The notes under the pieces: model-generated
The model's input: only the letters and a program-made list of their open reading frames with translations
Database searches by the model: none
What the model was told of the DNA's origin: nothing
Assembly: GCA_030427505.1 (NCBI GenBank)
Contig: JAUICH010000005.1
Coordinates: 1-64,000, forward strand
Length of the DNA stretch: 64,000 nucleotides
Reading direction: 5' to 3'
From: Verrucomicrobiia bacterium
GTDB taxonomy: Bacteria > Verrucomicrobiota > Verrucomicrobiia > Verrucomicrobiales > DEV007
Part shown: one piece after another, positions 8,506 to 16,391 of the stretch
Position numbering within the stretch: the stretch's first letter is position 1
How the letters are laid out: each line of letters starts with the position of its first letter
Translations under genes and position numbers: made by a program

Positions 8506-9126
8506 CTACAAACCGCTTTCTCCCGACGCCAGGCTCTTTGCCTGAGCCTGGCTCTCCGAAGACAGGGACGCGAGCGGCACTTTGTAAGCCTTCCCGTTCA
8601 TTAGCAGCTCTACTGAATCTCCACTCAGCCGGAGAAATGCCGCTTCGATGACTTTTCCTTGGGCATTCGTCCAAGACATGACTTTACGCTCTGCCAGGGC
8701 AGGCGCTTCGTTCATGGGCTTGTCGTCATCCTTGTCTTTCTTGTTCGCATCCACCACGGCCCCTTCCACAATCCATTGGCGCACCAGTTCCTTTTCCTTG
8801 TCGGAGAGTGGCTCTCCTTTTCCGGATGGCGGCATCGCATCGTTGTCGTCTGAGGGAAGCTCGATGAAGCGCAACAGATCGCTCTTTTCCGGGTCCCCCG
8901 GGACGACGGGATGGTTCGGACCGACGGAGTATTTTTCGAACTCTTCCAGGTCGTCCAGAATCAGGCTCCCTTTTGAGACTCCTTCCCGGTCGCTATGGCA
9001 TTTGAAACACTTCCGATCGAAGATCGGCAGGATGTCTTTCTTGTAGTCCAGCGCGACGGCTTGGTGGACCCACGCGGAGGGAGTAAAGATCGCAAAGGCG
9101 ATACACAGGGCTGGCAGCGGCTTCAT
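8506..9126 (-). CDS. Planctomycete-type cytochrome c (PSCyt1) with SHD1-like tail
   Basis: Starting at the ATG at 9126, a 206-aa exported protein with signal peptide (1-25). The PSCyt1 region DILPIFDRKCFKCHSD holds one haem motif C40-F-K-C43-H44, and GDPEKSDLLRFI, DAMPPSGKGEPLSDKE and VRQWIVEGA follow in family order. The C-terminal 50 residues (MSWTNAQGKVIEAAF... VELLMNGKAYKVPLASLS) match the SLA1 homology domain 1 pattern common in planctomycete and verrucomicrobial secreted proteins. It probably carries electrons in the periplasm, partner unknown. The frame is open to 9285, but that extension overlaps the next gene and lacks a signal. Confidence 0.85.
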   Translation of the reverse strand: MKPLPALCIAFAIFTPSAWVHQAVALDYKKDILPIFDRKCFKCHSDREGVSKGSLILDDLEEFEKYSVGPNHPVVPGDPEKSDLLRFIELPSDDNDAMPPSGKGEPLSDKEKELVRQWIVEGAVVDANKKDKDDDKPMNEAPALAERKVMSWTNAQGKVIEAAFLRLSGDSVELLMNGKAYKVPLASLSSESQAQAKSLASGESGL

Positions 9127-9239
9127 GGAAGAGAAAGTAAGATTTCGACAGAGGGAAATGTCCGCCATTTCCCGAGGGTGAAAACAAATATCGCGCCGCC
9201 TCCGGGACTTCGCCGGGCTCGGCGCGGCCTTCGGATGCG

Positions 9240-10034
9240 TTAAAAAATCAGAACCGGCACGATCCAGCGCACGGCCACCGGGCAACCTTCCGGCCGGAAG
9301 ATGTCCGGTCCCGGTCCCCGGGGATCGTCTTCCCCCCAGTAGAGGTCGATCTGGTTCTCAAACAACCCGCCCCCCGTGTCCGCCGCTTCGAATCGCAGGT
9401 TTCCGAAGGCCGCGTATATCTGAGGGTCCATCACCAGCATTTCCGTGCCCTTGGAGAAAAGTCCGTTCCGCCGGTGAACCGCGGCGGACGCCCGGTCGCG
9501 CAGGGTATTGTTCCGGTTCCCCAAGGCCCGGCGGGCGAAGTCCCAGGAACCGTCGTACTTCAGATAAGGCTGTCCGTCCTGGGGCGGCTCCACCCGGCCA
9601 AACCCCTCGGTGACGACCGCCCGGACGAAGTTCGCCGAAAACTTCCGGCCGCCGAGGCCGCCGCGAGTTTCCGGCGACATGTCAAAGCCCCCTTCCCGGG
9701 TAAATCCGCCCTCCCGTGGCGTGTAGTAGACCGTGCAGAAAAAGTAGAACACCCGCGGCGGAGGCGGAGTCTCATAGGTCTCGAAAACGTCTTCCAGCGT
9801 TTCCACGTAGCCGCGCAGACCTTCTACCGGCACGCCCGCCCCCTCGGGTCCGAGCGCGGCAAAGTTCCGCGCCTCTTGCAGAAAGCCCTCACGCGGCTCC
9901 GGGAGGACCAGCATCTCTCTAATCACGCTGGTCTGTCCCAGCGTGACACCCCATCCGGATATCGCGAAGAAGACCGCGACGCAGCAGGCAGGGGTACGGA
10001 CACGGAAACAGTGTAGTCTTGGCAGGGCCGGCAC
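9240..10034 (-). CDS. Secreted 3D-domain protein (MltA-like double-psi barrel fold)
   Basis: A 264-aa protein with a signal peptide (CCVAVFFAISGWGVTLG). Near the C-terminus FGNLRFEAADTGGGLFENQIDLYWGED carries the three conserved Asp of the 3D domain, the catalytic fold of MltA lytic transglycosylases and related cell-wall enzymes; TEGFGRVEPPQDGQPY upstream fits the same barrel. Peptidoglycan cleavage in the periplasm is inferred. The start chosen is GTG at 10034 because a strong ribosome-binding site lies 9 bases upstream; a longer frame to 10121 would overlap namZ by 71 bp. It follows namZ by 16 bp, which strengthens a cell-wall role. Confidence 0.75.
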   Translation of the reverse strand: MPALPRLHCFRVRTPACCVAVFFAISGWGVTLGQTSVIREMLVLPEPREGFLQEARNFAALGPEGAGVPVEGLRGYVETLEDVFETYETPPPPRVFYFFCTVYYTPREGGFTREGGFDMSPETRGGLGGRKFSANFVRAVVTEGFGRVEPPQDGQPYLKYDGSWDFARRALGNRNNTLRDRASAAVHRRNGLFSKGTEMLVMDPQIYAAFGNLRFEAADTGGGLFENQIDLYWGEDDPRGPGPDIFRPEGCPVAVRWIVPVLIF

Positions 10035-10043
10035 GATGAGGGC

Positions 10044-10050
10044 ACCTCCT
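10044..10050 (-). promoter_or_regulatory. Strong Shine-Dalgarno site deciding the start of the 3D-domain gene
   Basis: On the minus strand the sequence AGGAGGT lies just after the namZ stop (10051-10053) and 9 nt before GTG at 10034. It is the best ribosome-binding site seen in this operon and argues against the longer reading frame. Confidence 0.7.
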
Positions 10051-11148
10051 CTAGTCAAAAAAGCTCTCCACCGGTCCGCCCAGCAGGATTTCGATTGGCA
10101 GCTTTTCCTCTTCGTATTCATAGGGCGGCGGGTTCCACCGGAATTCCTCCGGGTGCAGAGTTCTGGCCAGTTTCAGGATTTCCATGGTGGTCTTCCAGGG
10201 CAGAAAGGTGTTCCGGTCCGTCACATGGATCTGCGCCCCCCGGCAAAGGGTCCGGGCGTGTTTCTGGAACATGGGTTCAAAGGCAGCCTCCCGGAAAAGC
10301 ACGCCCGGCAGGTTCAGGGCGTTCAGTTCGCCGCACAGTTCATAACCGTCCATCCAGGGGGCGCCGAACAGTTCGAAGGGACGGGTGGTGCCCCGCCCTT
10401 CGGAAAGGTTGGTTCCCTCCAACAGACACATGCCGGGATAGACGATGGCGGTATCCAGCGTGGGCATGTTGGGAGAAGGCATCACCCAGGGCAGCCCGGT
10501 TTCGTCGAACCACATTTCAGGCTTCCAGCCCTCCATGGGTAACACCGTCAGGTCGCAGCTGGGAAAGCACTCCTTCTGAAACCGCCGCGCGAGGGAACCC
10601 AGGGTCTGACCGTGCCGGTTTGGCAAAGGGTACAGTCCCACAAAGGAAAGGTAGTCCGGGTCCTGCGGCGGACCTTCCGTCACCACGGCGTTGATGGGGT
10701 TCGGGCGGTCCGCCACCACCACGGGAATGCCGGCCTTCTCACAGGCTCTCATGCAAAGCCACAGACTCCAGATGAAGGTGTAGTAGCGGCTTCCCACTTC
10801 CACCAGATCCACAAAAAGCGCGTCCAAGCCCGCCAGCATCTCCGGCGTGGGTTCGCGATGCTCCGCATACAGGCTATAGACCGGAATCCCCAGACGGGGG
10901 TGAGGAAACCCTTCCCATTCCACCATATTGTCCTGAGTGGTGCTTTCAAAGCCATGCTGCGGGCCGAAGAGTGCCGCCAGGTGGATGAGGTCCCCGCTCA
11001 TCTCTTCCAAGTGCGAGAGGGTGGGACGCAACTGACCATCCACCGAGGCGGAGTGCAGCAGGGCTCCAAGCCGCGCGCCGCACAGCCGGTCCGGCCAGGT
11101 CTCACGCAGCCGGTCCACCGGCAGGATTACCCGTTTCTCAGAAGTCAT
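10051..11148 (-). CDS. namZ: Exo-beta-N-acetylmuramidase NamZ (DUF1343)
   Basis: A 365-aa DUF1343 protein. Typical features are LFGPQHGFESTTQDNM (near 60), IPVYSLYAEHREPTPEML, DALFVDLVEVGSRYYTFIWSL, VVADRPNPI and NLSEGRGTTRPFELFGAPW. Characterised NamZ enzymes remove terminal N-acetylmuramic acid from peptidoglycan fragments, part of muropeptide recycling. The length lacks the extra N-terminal segment of exported members, and no signal peptide is visible, so the enzyme appears cytoplasmic. Its start overlaps the ompH-like stop as TGATG, indicating translational coupling, and a 3D-domain cell-wall protein follows. Confidence 0.88.
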   Translation of the reverse strand: MTSEKRVILPVDRLRETWPDRLCGARLGALLHSASVDGQLRPTLSHLEEMSGDLIHLAALFGPQHGFESTTQDNMVEWEGFPHPRLGIPVYSLYAEHREPTPEMLAGLDALFVDLVEVGSRYYTFIWSLWLCMRACEKAGIPVVVADRPNPINAVVTEGPPQDPDYLSFVGLYPLPNRHGQTLGSLARRFQKECFPSCDLTVLPMEGWKPEMWFDETGLPWVMPSPNMPTLDTAIVYPGMCLLEGTNLSEGRGTTRPFELFGAPWMDGYELCGELNALNLPGVLFREAAFEPMFQKHARTLCRGAQIHVTDRNTFLPWKTTMEILKLARTLHPEEFRWNPPPYEYEEEKLPIEILLGGPVESFFD

Positions 11149-11780
11149 CAGGGTCGTTTCCCGGCGGGCTGTGCTTTTTTTCCCGCTTCCTTCGCTTTCT
11201 CCGTGACCCGCTGAAGAACGCTCTCGGTCAAATCATCCAGGCCCCGAACGTCCAGCACCATGGGCAGGCCGTTCGCGGCGGCGGCGGAGCGGTCCAAGAC
11301 CAAGTGATAGCGACCGTTCGCGTTCAGTTCCGCGACGGTTTCTTTGATCGATTCCAGGATGCGCCGCCGTTCGGCCAGGAATCTCTTTTCGATTTCCTGT
11401 TCCTGGGTGGTCTTCAGGGTAGCGATGGCGGTTTCCAGTTCTCCCGCCTCTTTCAGCACCTCCTTCGCATCCTCCCGTTCGCCAGCCTGAATCAGTTCCT
11501 GGTGTTTCTGCAGGGTTTCTTTCAGGGCCTTTGATTTCTCGCGAAACAGTTCCCGCGCCGCGTCCCGCTCTTCGGTCAAAGCCGCCAGCGCGGACTCAGC
11601 TTCGGGATGCCGTTCAAAGACCGCCACCAGATCCACAACCGCCACTCTGAGTGGAGCGGCGGCCTCCTGTCCGGCCGCCATCCCGGTACTGGCGTCCCAT
11701 ATGAAAACGAATGCGGCAATGAACGCCAGCGCCGCGGCGGCGGCGCGCGCGGTGACAATGGTATCGGCTAAGCCCTTCAC
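11148..11780 (-). CDS. OmpH/Skp-family periplasmic chaperone-like protein
   Basis: With the GTG at 11780 this is a 210-aa protein: an Ala-rich hydrophobic signal segment, then LRVAVVDLVAVFERHPEAESALAALTEE (the conserved OmpH N-terminal strand), a long charged coiled coil rich in Glu/Lys/Gln, and C-terminal LVLDRSAAAANGLPMVLDVRGLDDLTESVLQ. Skp proteins hold unfolded outer-membrane proteins in the periplasm. The frame extends to an ATG at 11918, but that would overlap the upstream gene and add a non-signal-like segment, so the shorter start is preferred though its ribosome site is weak. Coupled to namZ by a 1-nt overlap. Confidence 0.8.
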   Translation of the reverse strand: MKGLADTIVTARAAAAALAFIAAFVFIWDASTGMAAGQEAAAPLRVAVVDLVAVFERHPEAESALAALTEERDAARELFREKSKALKETLQKHQELIQAGEREDAKEVLKEAGELETAIATLKTTQEQEIEKRFLAERRRILESIKETVAELNANGRYHLVLDRSAAAANGLPMVLDVRGLDDLTESVLQRVTEKAKEAGKKAQPAGKRP

Positions 11781-11862
11781 AGCTTTTTCATACGCACAAA
11801 GGGCCGGTGGGGGCAACGCCCCATTCGGAAGGAACTTCGCCTGACCGCCCGGAGGGCCGGCA

Positions 11863-12957
11863 CTATTTCTTCGCTTCCGCCACTTTGGCCAGCGCATCGG
11901 CCAATTTTGTATTGGCATCCTGAAGGGCTTTGTTTTCCGAAGTCAGCGCTTCCTTCAGCTTGGCGAACTGGGCGGCTTCAGCCCCCAGTTTTTTCTGCAT
12001 CTCTTCAAAGTTCGCCTTCAAGGCGGCGGCTTGCTGCACCGCTGCCTGGGCGGAAGCGGCATCCGCCAACTGCTTGGCCTGCGCCTGAGTCTGCTGAGTC
12101 AGTCCCGCAATTTGCGTGCTTTGAGCTTCCATTTGCTTCGCCAGGGTTTCGCTTTTCTTTGCCAGATCGGCAAACTTGGCGGCTTCGGCCCCCAGCTTCT
12201 CGCTCTGTTGCTGCACCTGCGCGGTCAGCTCTTTGACCTTGGCATCCCGCGCCGCGACTTCCTTCTTCAGCTTCTCTACTTCGGCATTGAGGTTCTTCGC
12301 CGCGGCTTCCCGCGCGGCCACTTCGGTCTTCAGCTTGTCCGCTTCCGCGCCCAAGTTCTTGGCCATGGCATCGCGAGCGGCCAGGTCCTTCTTCAGTTTC
12401 TCCGCTTCGGCGCTCAGGTTCTGGTTCACTTTTGCCATCTGACCCGCCTTCGCCGTGGCCTCCTGAACTTGTCCGCTCAGCTTGTTCCGTTCCTCACCCA
12501 ACGTGTTGAGCTTTTGCTCCAGCGCCACGATCCGCTCTTCCTTCAGCACTTTGACTTCAGCCTGCAGCTCGTTCCGCGCGGCCACGGTTCCCGCCAATTC
12601 CTTTTCCTTTTGGGCCAGCGTGCCCTTCGTGGCTTTCAGTTCGCCTTCGCGGTCGGCCAGAGTCTTTTCCGTGCCGGCCAGCTTCTCCTTCACTTCCCCC
12701 AGTTCCACTTTAAGGAGGGCGTTAACCTGTTCGGCATCTTGCGCGGCTTTTTGGGCCGAATCGTACTTCTCCACGAACACTTCGGCGCCGCCTTCGTCCA
12801 CGATTCGCTTATCCGCCTCGGTGGGAGTCTTTCGGAAAATCAACGAGAGGATCAGGCTCAGGACCGCCAAGACCAGGAGCGAAGTGAAAACTAAAGCTCC
12901 CATGCCTTCCAACCGGAACGCGCCCCGGTTACGTTTTGCCAGTTTGGTAATCGTCAT
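11863..12957 (-). CDS. Membrane-anchored coiled-coil protein of unknown function
   Basis: A 364-aa protein with one membrane span (about residues 19-41, GALVFTSLLVLAVLSLILSLIF) after a short basic N-terminus. The rest is an almost uninterrupted Glu/Lys/Ala-rich coiled coil. Internal repeats of about 21 residues (LKKDLAARDA, LKTEVAAREA, LKKEVAARDA preceded by Leu/Ala heptads) span roughly 185-250. A periplasmic or cytoplasmic scaffold role is possible; no catalytic motif is visible. It precedes the OmpH/Skp-like gene on the same strand with about 80 bp between, so an envelope-assembly role is a reasonable guess. Confidence 0.7.
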   Translation of the reverse strand: MTITKLAKRNRGAFRLEGMGALVFTSLLVLAVLSLILSLIFRKTPTEADKRIVDEGGAEVFVEKYDSAQKAAQDAEQVNALLKVELGEVKEKLAGTEKTLADREGELKATKGTLAQKEKELAGTVAARNELQAEVKVLKEERIVALEQKLNTLGEERNKLSGQVQEATAKAGQMAKVNQNLSAEAEKLKKDLAARDAMAKNLGAEADKLKTEVAAREAAAKNLNAEVEKLKKEVAARDAKVKELTAQVQQQSEKLGAEAAKFADLAKKSETLAKQMEAQSTQIAGLTQQTQAQAKQLADAASAQAAVQQAAALKANFEEMQKKLGAEAAQFAKLKEALTSENKALQDANTKLADALAKVAEAKK

Positions 12958-13199
12958 AAAATAGGAAAAATGGTGGGTTTGGATCTGATGACTTCTTTAG
13001 ACCTTCTACCCAAACAAACGTCCGAAAAAAGGCAAAAACGCCTTATTTCAACGCAATGGCCGGAAAATCCGCCGGGAAACCCAGCGGCGGCAATGGCCTG
13101 GGAAAACTACCGGGAAACACCCCCCCAAAAAAACGGCGTTCGCGCCCGTGAACGCGGACCGGCGAGACGCCTACGACCCCCAGCGGGAACCGCGTGAAT

Positions 13200-13283
13200 T
13201 CAGCCCTTAATCAGGTAAGTGAACGCCACCGCTCCCATGAGGAGAAAGCCAAACGCCACCGCGATTCCAAGTACGATCATCAT
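13200..13283 (-). CDS. Candidate 27-aa membrane peptide downstream of the ThuA gene
   Basis: ATG at 13283 opens 27 codons reading MMIVLGIAVAFGFLLMGAVA then FTYLIKG, a single strongly hydrophobic helix with a basic tail. The frame continues upstream without a stop to the ThuA stop codon (TGA 13335-13337), adding GEIIAGKTGFRAYKSAR, which looks like a natural cytoplasmic lead-in but has no ATG, GTG or TTG. The composition is unlike a random frame. No clear ribosome site was found, so coupling to the ThuA gene or a non-standard start is needed. Function unknown. Confidence 0.45.
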   Translation of the reverse strand: MMIVLGIAVAFGFLLMGAVAFTYLIKG

Positions 13284-13334
13284 ACGGGCAGATTTATAGG
13301 CACGGAATCCGGTTTTTCCAGCGATAATCTCGCC

Positions 13335-14291
13335 TCATTTGGGTCCGGAGCCCTTCTTTTTCGGCGGCTCGGCTGGTTCTTCCAGGGAATAGACCTTCAC
13401 TTCCGCATCCGGATCGGGCACGGGCTGACCGGCTGCCCAGTGGATGCCATTCACCAGGAGACGCATTGTCTGGGGGGTTCCAAAGTCCGTGAGGTGCCCG
13501 AAACTGGTGCCGAAGACCCGGGCTCCGTAGTAGTTCCTGTCCCAGGTCCAGGCCACGATGTCTTTCTCGTTCTCTTGCAGATAACGCACTCCGAACTGAT
13601 TAGAATGGATCTTTGCCTCTGGCACCGATCCCGAACCCAGCACCAGCGGCACGACACCGGGTTCCAGCCCGGTCAGATACAAAACACCACCGGACACAAA
13701 AGGCTCCGTACCCACCCCCGTCAGCACCGGATGCTCCCGCGCCGCCTCGATGGTTTCGCACTGGGTATCGCTCCGCATGTGCGCGAGGTAGGGTGTGCCG
13801 CAAACCCGGATCCCAAAGTCGTCGTTCCAATGAAAACGCTCATGACCTTCCGGGTAGTTGAACGCATGAGTGGAAGTCCGGAACGCCACCACGGGTTTGC
13901 CGGACTTCAGGTACTCTTCGATGAGCGCAAACTGGGCGTCATCCAGGGTCAAAAAACGCATGAAGAACACGGCCACGTCCGCATCAGCGAGCGCTTCCAA
14001 TCCTGACAGACCCACCCCATTTTTATTCATCTCCGGGTCGCCATCCGGCAAAATGACCGTGGTGCGAAATCCGAACCGTTCCATTTCTCCGGCCAAGACC
14101 GGCATGGAGATTTCCGGGTGATAGTGGTGCGTGCCCGCCACAAAGACCAGATGTGGCTTCTTCCCGCCCACGCCGGTTTCATCCGCCGCCCGGGAAGCCG
14201 AAGGCAAAAAACCACAGAACAGCGCCAAAGCGCCAGCGAACGCCACCCTCCAGAGGCGGCCCTTCATTAACAGGGGTTGGGACAAAGCCAT
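13335..14291 (-). CDS. Secreted ThuA-domain protein
   Basis: A 318-aa protein with a signal peptide (WRVAFAGALALFCGFLPSASRA). The ThuA (trehalose utilisation, glutamine amidotransferase-like) fold is recognisable from KPHLVFVAGTHHYHPE, VAVFFMRFLTLDDAQFALIEEYLKSGKPVVAFRTSTHAF and VAWTWDRNYYGARVFGTSFGH. In this phylum such proteins are exported and accompany sugar catabolism and cytochrome genes; no catalytic activity is established. ATG at 14291 or 14267 both keep the signal peptide. It lies downstream of ccsA by about 50 bp, on the same strand. Confidence 0.85.
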   Translation of the reverse strand: MALSQPLLMKGRLWRVAFAGALALFCGFLPSASRAADETGVGGKKPHLVFVAGTHHYHPEISMPVLAGEMERFGFRTTVILPDGDPEMNKNGVGLSGLEALADADVAVFFMRFLTLDDAQFALIEEYLKSGKPVVAFRTSTHAFNYPEGHERFHWNDDFGIRVCGTPYLAHMRSDTQCETIEAAREHPVLTGVGTEPFVSGGVLYLTGLEPGVVPLVLGSGSVPEAKIHSNQFGVRYLQENEKDIVAWTWDRNYYGARVFGTSFGHLTDFGTPQTMRLLVNGIHWAAGQPVPDPDAEVKVYSLEEPAEPPKKKGSGPK

Positions 14292-14339
14292 GCGCTGTCT
14301 TACACCCTGTGGCTGGCACCGATCAAGCCCGCGCGCTTC

Positions 14340-16391
14340 TCAGGCGGGCTCTGCTTTTCCGCCCGTGGGCATCTCCTTGCCTTCCGGCGCCCCCTGCTTC
14401 TTCACCTTGCTCATCCGGTCGTGGATGAACAAGAACAAGCCGAGTCCAAGGAAGATGCCTTCCACGGCCCAGAAGGTGTAGAGCGCTCCCCATACGCCTT
14501 CGGTGAACCCGTAGCTGTGCAGGCCCACGCCCAGGTTGTTCACGCCCCACCAGGAGAAGGTAACGATCATCCCCAGCACCACCGCCGCCACATTGGTCCC
14601 CACTTCGCGGAAATAGCCACCCATGCGGGCATGCAGCATGACCAGAGACCAGAGGCAGATCAAGAGGGCTCCATTTTCCTTCGGGTCCCAGCCCCAGAAA
14701 CGGCCCCAGCTGTAGTTCGCCCAAATACCGCCCAGGACGGTTCCCACCAGGGAAAACAACAGGCAGAAACAGGTGACGCCATAAACCTTCCGCGTCACGG
14801 AACGGAACATTTCGCGAGGCTTCTTCTCTTTGTCCCGGTCCATCAGGATGGCGATGGGCCGTCCCAGCAGGTAGAAGTGCGCGATGACCCCGGCCAGGAT
14901 ACCAGCCGCGTATCCGATATTGATGATGGTGACATGGGTAGCGAGCCAGAAATTCGTATCCAGCACCGCCTGGAGTTGCGGCATGGTATCGGTCGCCTCT
15001 TTCATGTCGTAGCGCAGGGACAGAAACATCCCGGCCATGCCGCAGATAACCGCGGCGGCGATGCCGACCCGCTTCCGGTCGGCCCACTCGATGAACAGCC
15101 CTAACAGAACCGCCACCGCCGTGATGAAGATAATGGTGTCATACAGCCCCGTGATGGGCGGGCGTCCGCGAATGATGCACCGGATCACGATGCCGGCCAC
15201 GTCATACCCCAGCCCGATGGCGCACGCGCCGATGGCGGCCCAAGTCATGTAGCGGCCAAATTTTCCGCCCGGTTCCAGCCAACTGACGGCCAGGAACACG
15301 AACGCCACGACGAAGAACGCCAGGCTGTTGAGGAAGTAGTTGCCCTGGTAAAGAGACACCTCTAGACCCGCCTTCGCGCCTTCCCCTCTGGCTTTGGCCT
15401 CCTGCTTGATGTTTCCGGTGTAGTCCTTCAGGCTCGCGAGGAAAGACGCTTCGTCTCCGGAATTGGAAGCCTGAACCAGCTCTTTCAAGCCGTTGAGCTG
15501 CTCCGCCACCCAGGGGCGTTTCTCCTCGGATTCGATGGCCGCGATCAGAGCGGTGCCCACGGAAAGCCACTCTTCGTTTTCTTCCTCCGCCGGGGGGAAA
15601 ATGTTCAGCTTCCGTCCGGTGGACGCATAGAAAAACACAAGCCGAAAACCGTCCGCCACCATTTGTTCCTCCGGCGTTCCGTCCGCCATTTGCTGCATGC
15701 TCTGAACAAAATTCTGGAACGGCATCTCGGGCAACTGGTCGATGAACTCCACGGCATCGAACTTTTGCGCCATCTGCTTCATCTCTTCCGGCAAGACCGA
15801 ATTCGAGGCGAGCGCGCCGGGGTCGGCAAAGCTGAACTGTTCGCTCAGGTATTCGAAGTCGCTGACGTTCTGGCCCAGGTTCACCAGGTTCTGCTCGGTC
15901 CGGTTACGGTCCTTCGCATCTTTCTGCGCGTACTCCGCGGAAAGGTTCGCCAGTTTTTCCCGGCCCCGCAGCAGATCGTTATAGGAATAGCGGTCCCGCT
16001 TTTCTTTGGGCACCACGTTGATGGCCACGACGGCGGTGGAATCATCCACGATGAAGAGCGGCATCTCCTTCGCCAGCTCGGTGCGGAAGAGCACGTCCAT
16101 CATCCAGGTGGCCGCGTCCAGCTTGTGGGCCTCGCCCTGGGCGGTTTCGAACTTGATGGAGGTCAGCCCGCTGTATTGGAGCAGTTTGTAGCGGGCCAGG
16201 GTGTCGATGGGTTTCACCCGGCCCCCTTCCTGAACCAGCATGCCGCGGAACACGTCCACGGTGGCATCCTCCCAGGGCTCGTAGGTATCGATGGCGGTGG
16301 AGACGTTCTTGGCCCACCCGGTGGCGGGCACGGCCGCCAGCAACAGGACGGCCCAGAGGAGGGCGGAGAGGCGTTGGGAGAGTGTTTTCAT
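14340..16391 (-). CDS. ccsA: Cytochrome c biogenesis protein CcsA (system II) with long periplasmic N-terminal domain
   Basis: ATG at 16391 gives 683 aa: signal-like segment (1-27), a long soluble domain (about 30-370), then eight or so membrane helices. The haem-handling tryptophan-rich motif WGRFWGWDPKENG is followed by LLICLWSLVMLHARMGGYFRE and FSWWGVNNLGVGLHSYGFTEG, as in CcsA/CcmF proteins. With ResB it delivers haem to apocytochrome CxxCH motifs outside the membrane. The enlarged N-terminal domain (GMLVQEGGRVKPIDTLARYKLLQYSG) is a known verrucomicrobial/Bacteroidota variant. Start overlaps the resB stop by one base (TGATG). It serves the cytochromes encoded nearby. Confidence 0.9.
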   Translation of the reverse strand: MKTLSQRLSALLWAVLLLAAVPATGWAKNVSTAIDTYEPWEDATVDVFRGMLVQEGGRVKPIDTLARYKLLQYSGLTSIKFETAQGEAHKLDAATWMMDVLFRTELAKEMPLFIVDDSTAVVAINVVPKEKRDRYSYNDLLRGREKLANLSAEYAQKDAKDRNRTEQNLVNLGQNVSDFEYLSEQFSFADPGALASNSVLPEEMKQMAQKFDAVEFIDQLPEMPFQNFVQSMQQMADGTPEEQMVADGFRLVFFYASTGRKLNIFPPAEEENEEWLSVGTALIAAIESEEKRPWVAEQLNGLKELVQASNSGDEASFLASLKDYTGNIKQEAKARGEGAKAGLEVSLYQGNYFLNSLAFFVVAFVFLAVSWLEPGGKFGRYMTWAAIGACAIGLGYDVAGIVIRCIIRGRPPITGLYDTIIFITAVAVLLGLFIEWADRKRVGIAAAVICGMAGMFLSLRYDMKEATDTMPQLQAVLDTNFWLATHVTIINIGYAAGILAGVIAHFYLLGRPIAILMDRDKEKKPREMFRSVTRKVYGVTCFCLLFSLVGTVLGGIWANYSWGRFWGWDPKENGALLICLWSLVMLHARMGGYFREVGTNVAAVVLGMIVTFSWWGVNNLGVGLHSYGFTEGVWGALYTFWAVEGIFLGLGLFLFIHDRMSKVKKQGAPEGKEMPTGGKAEPA

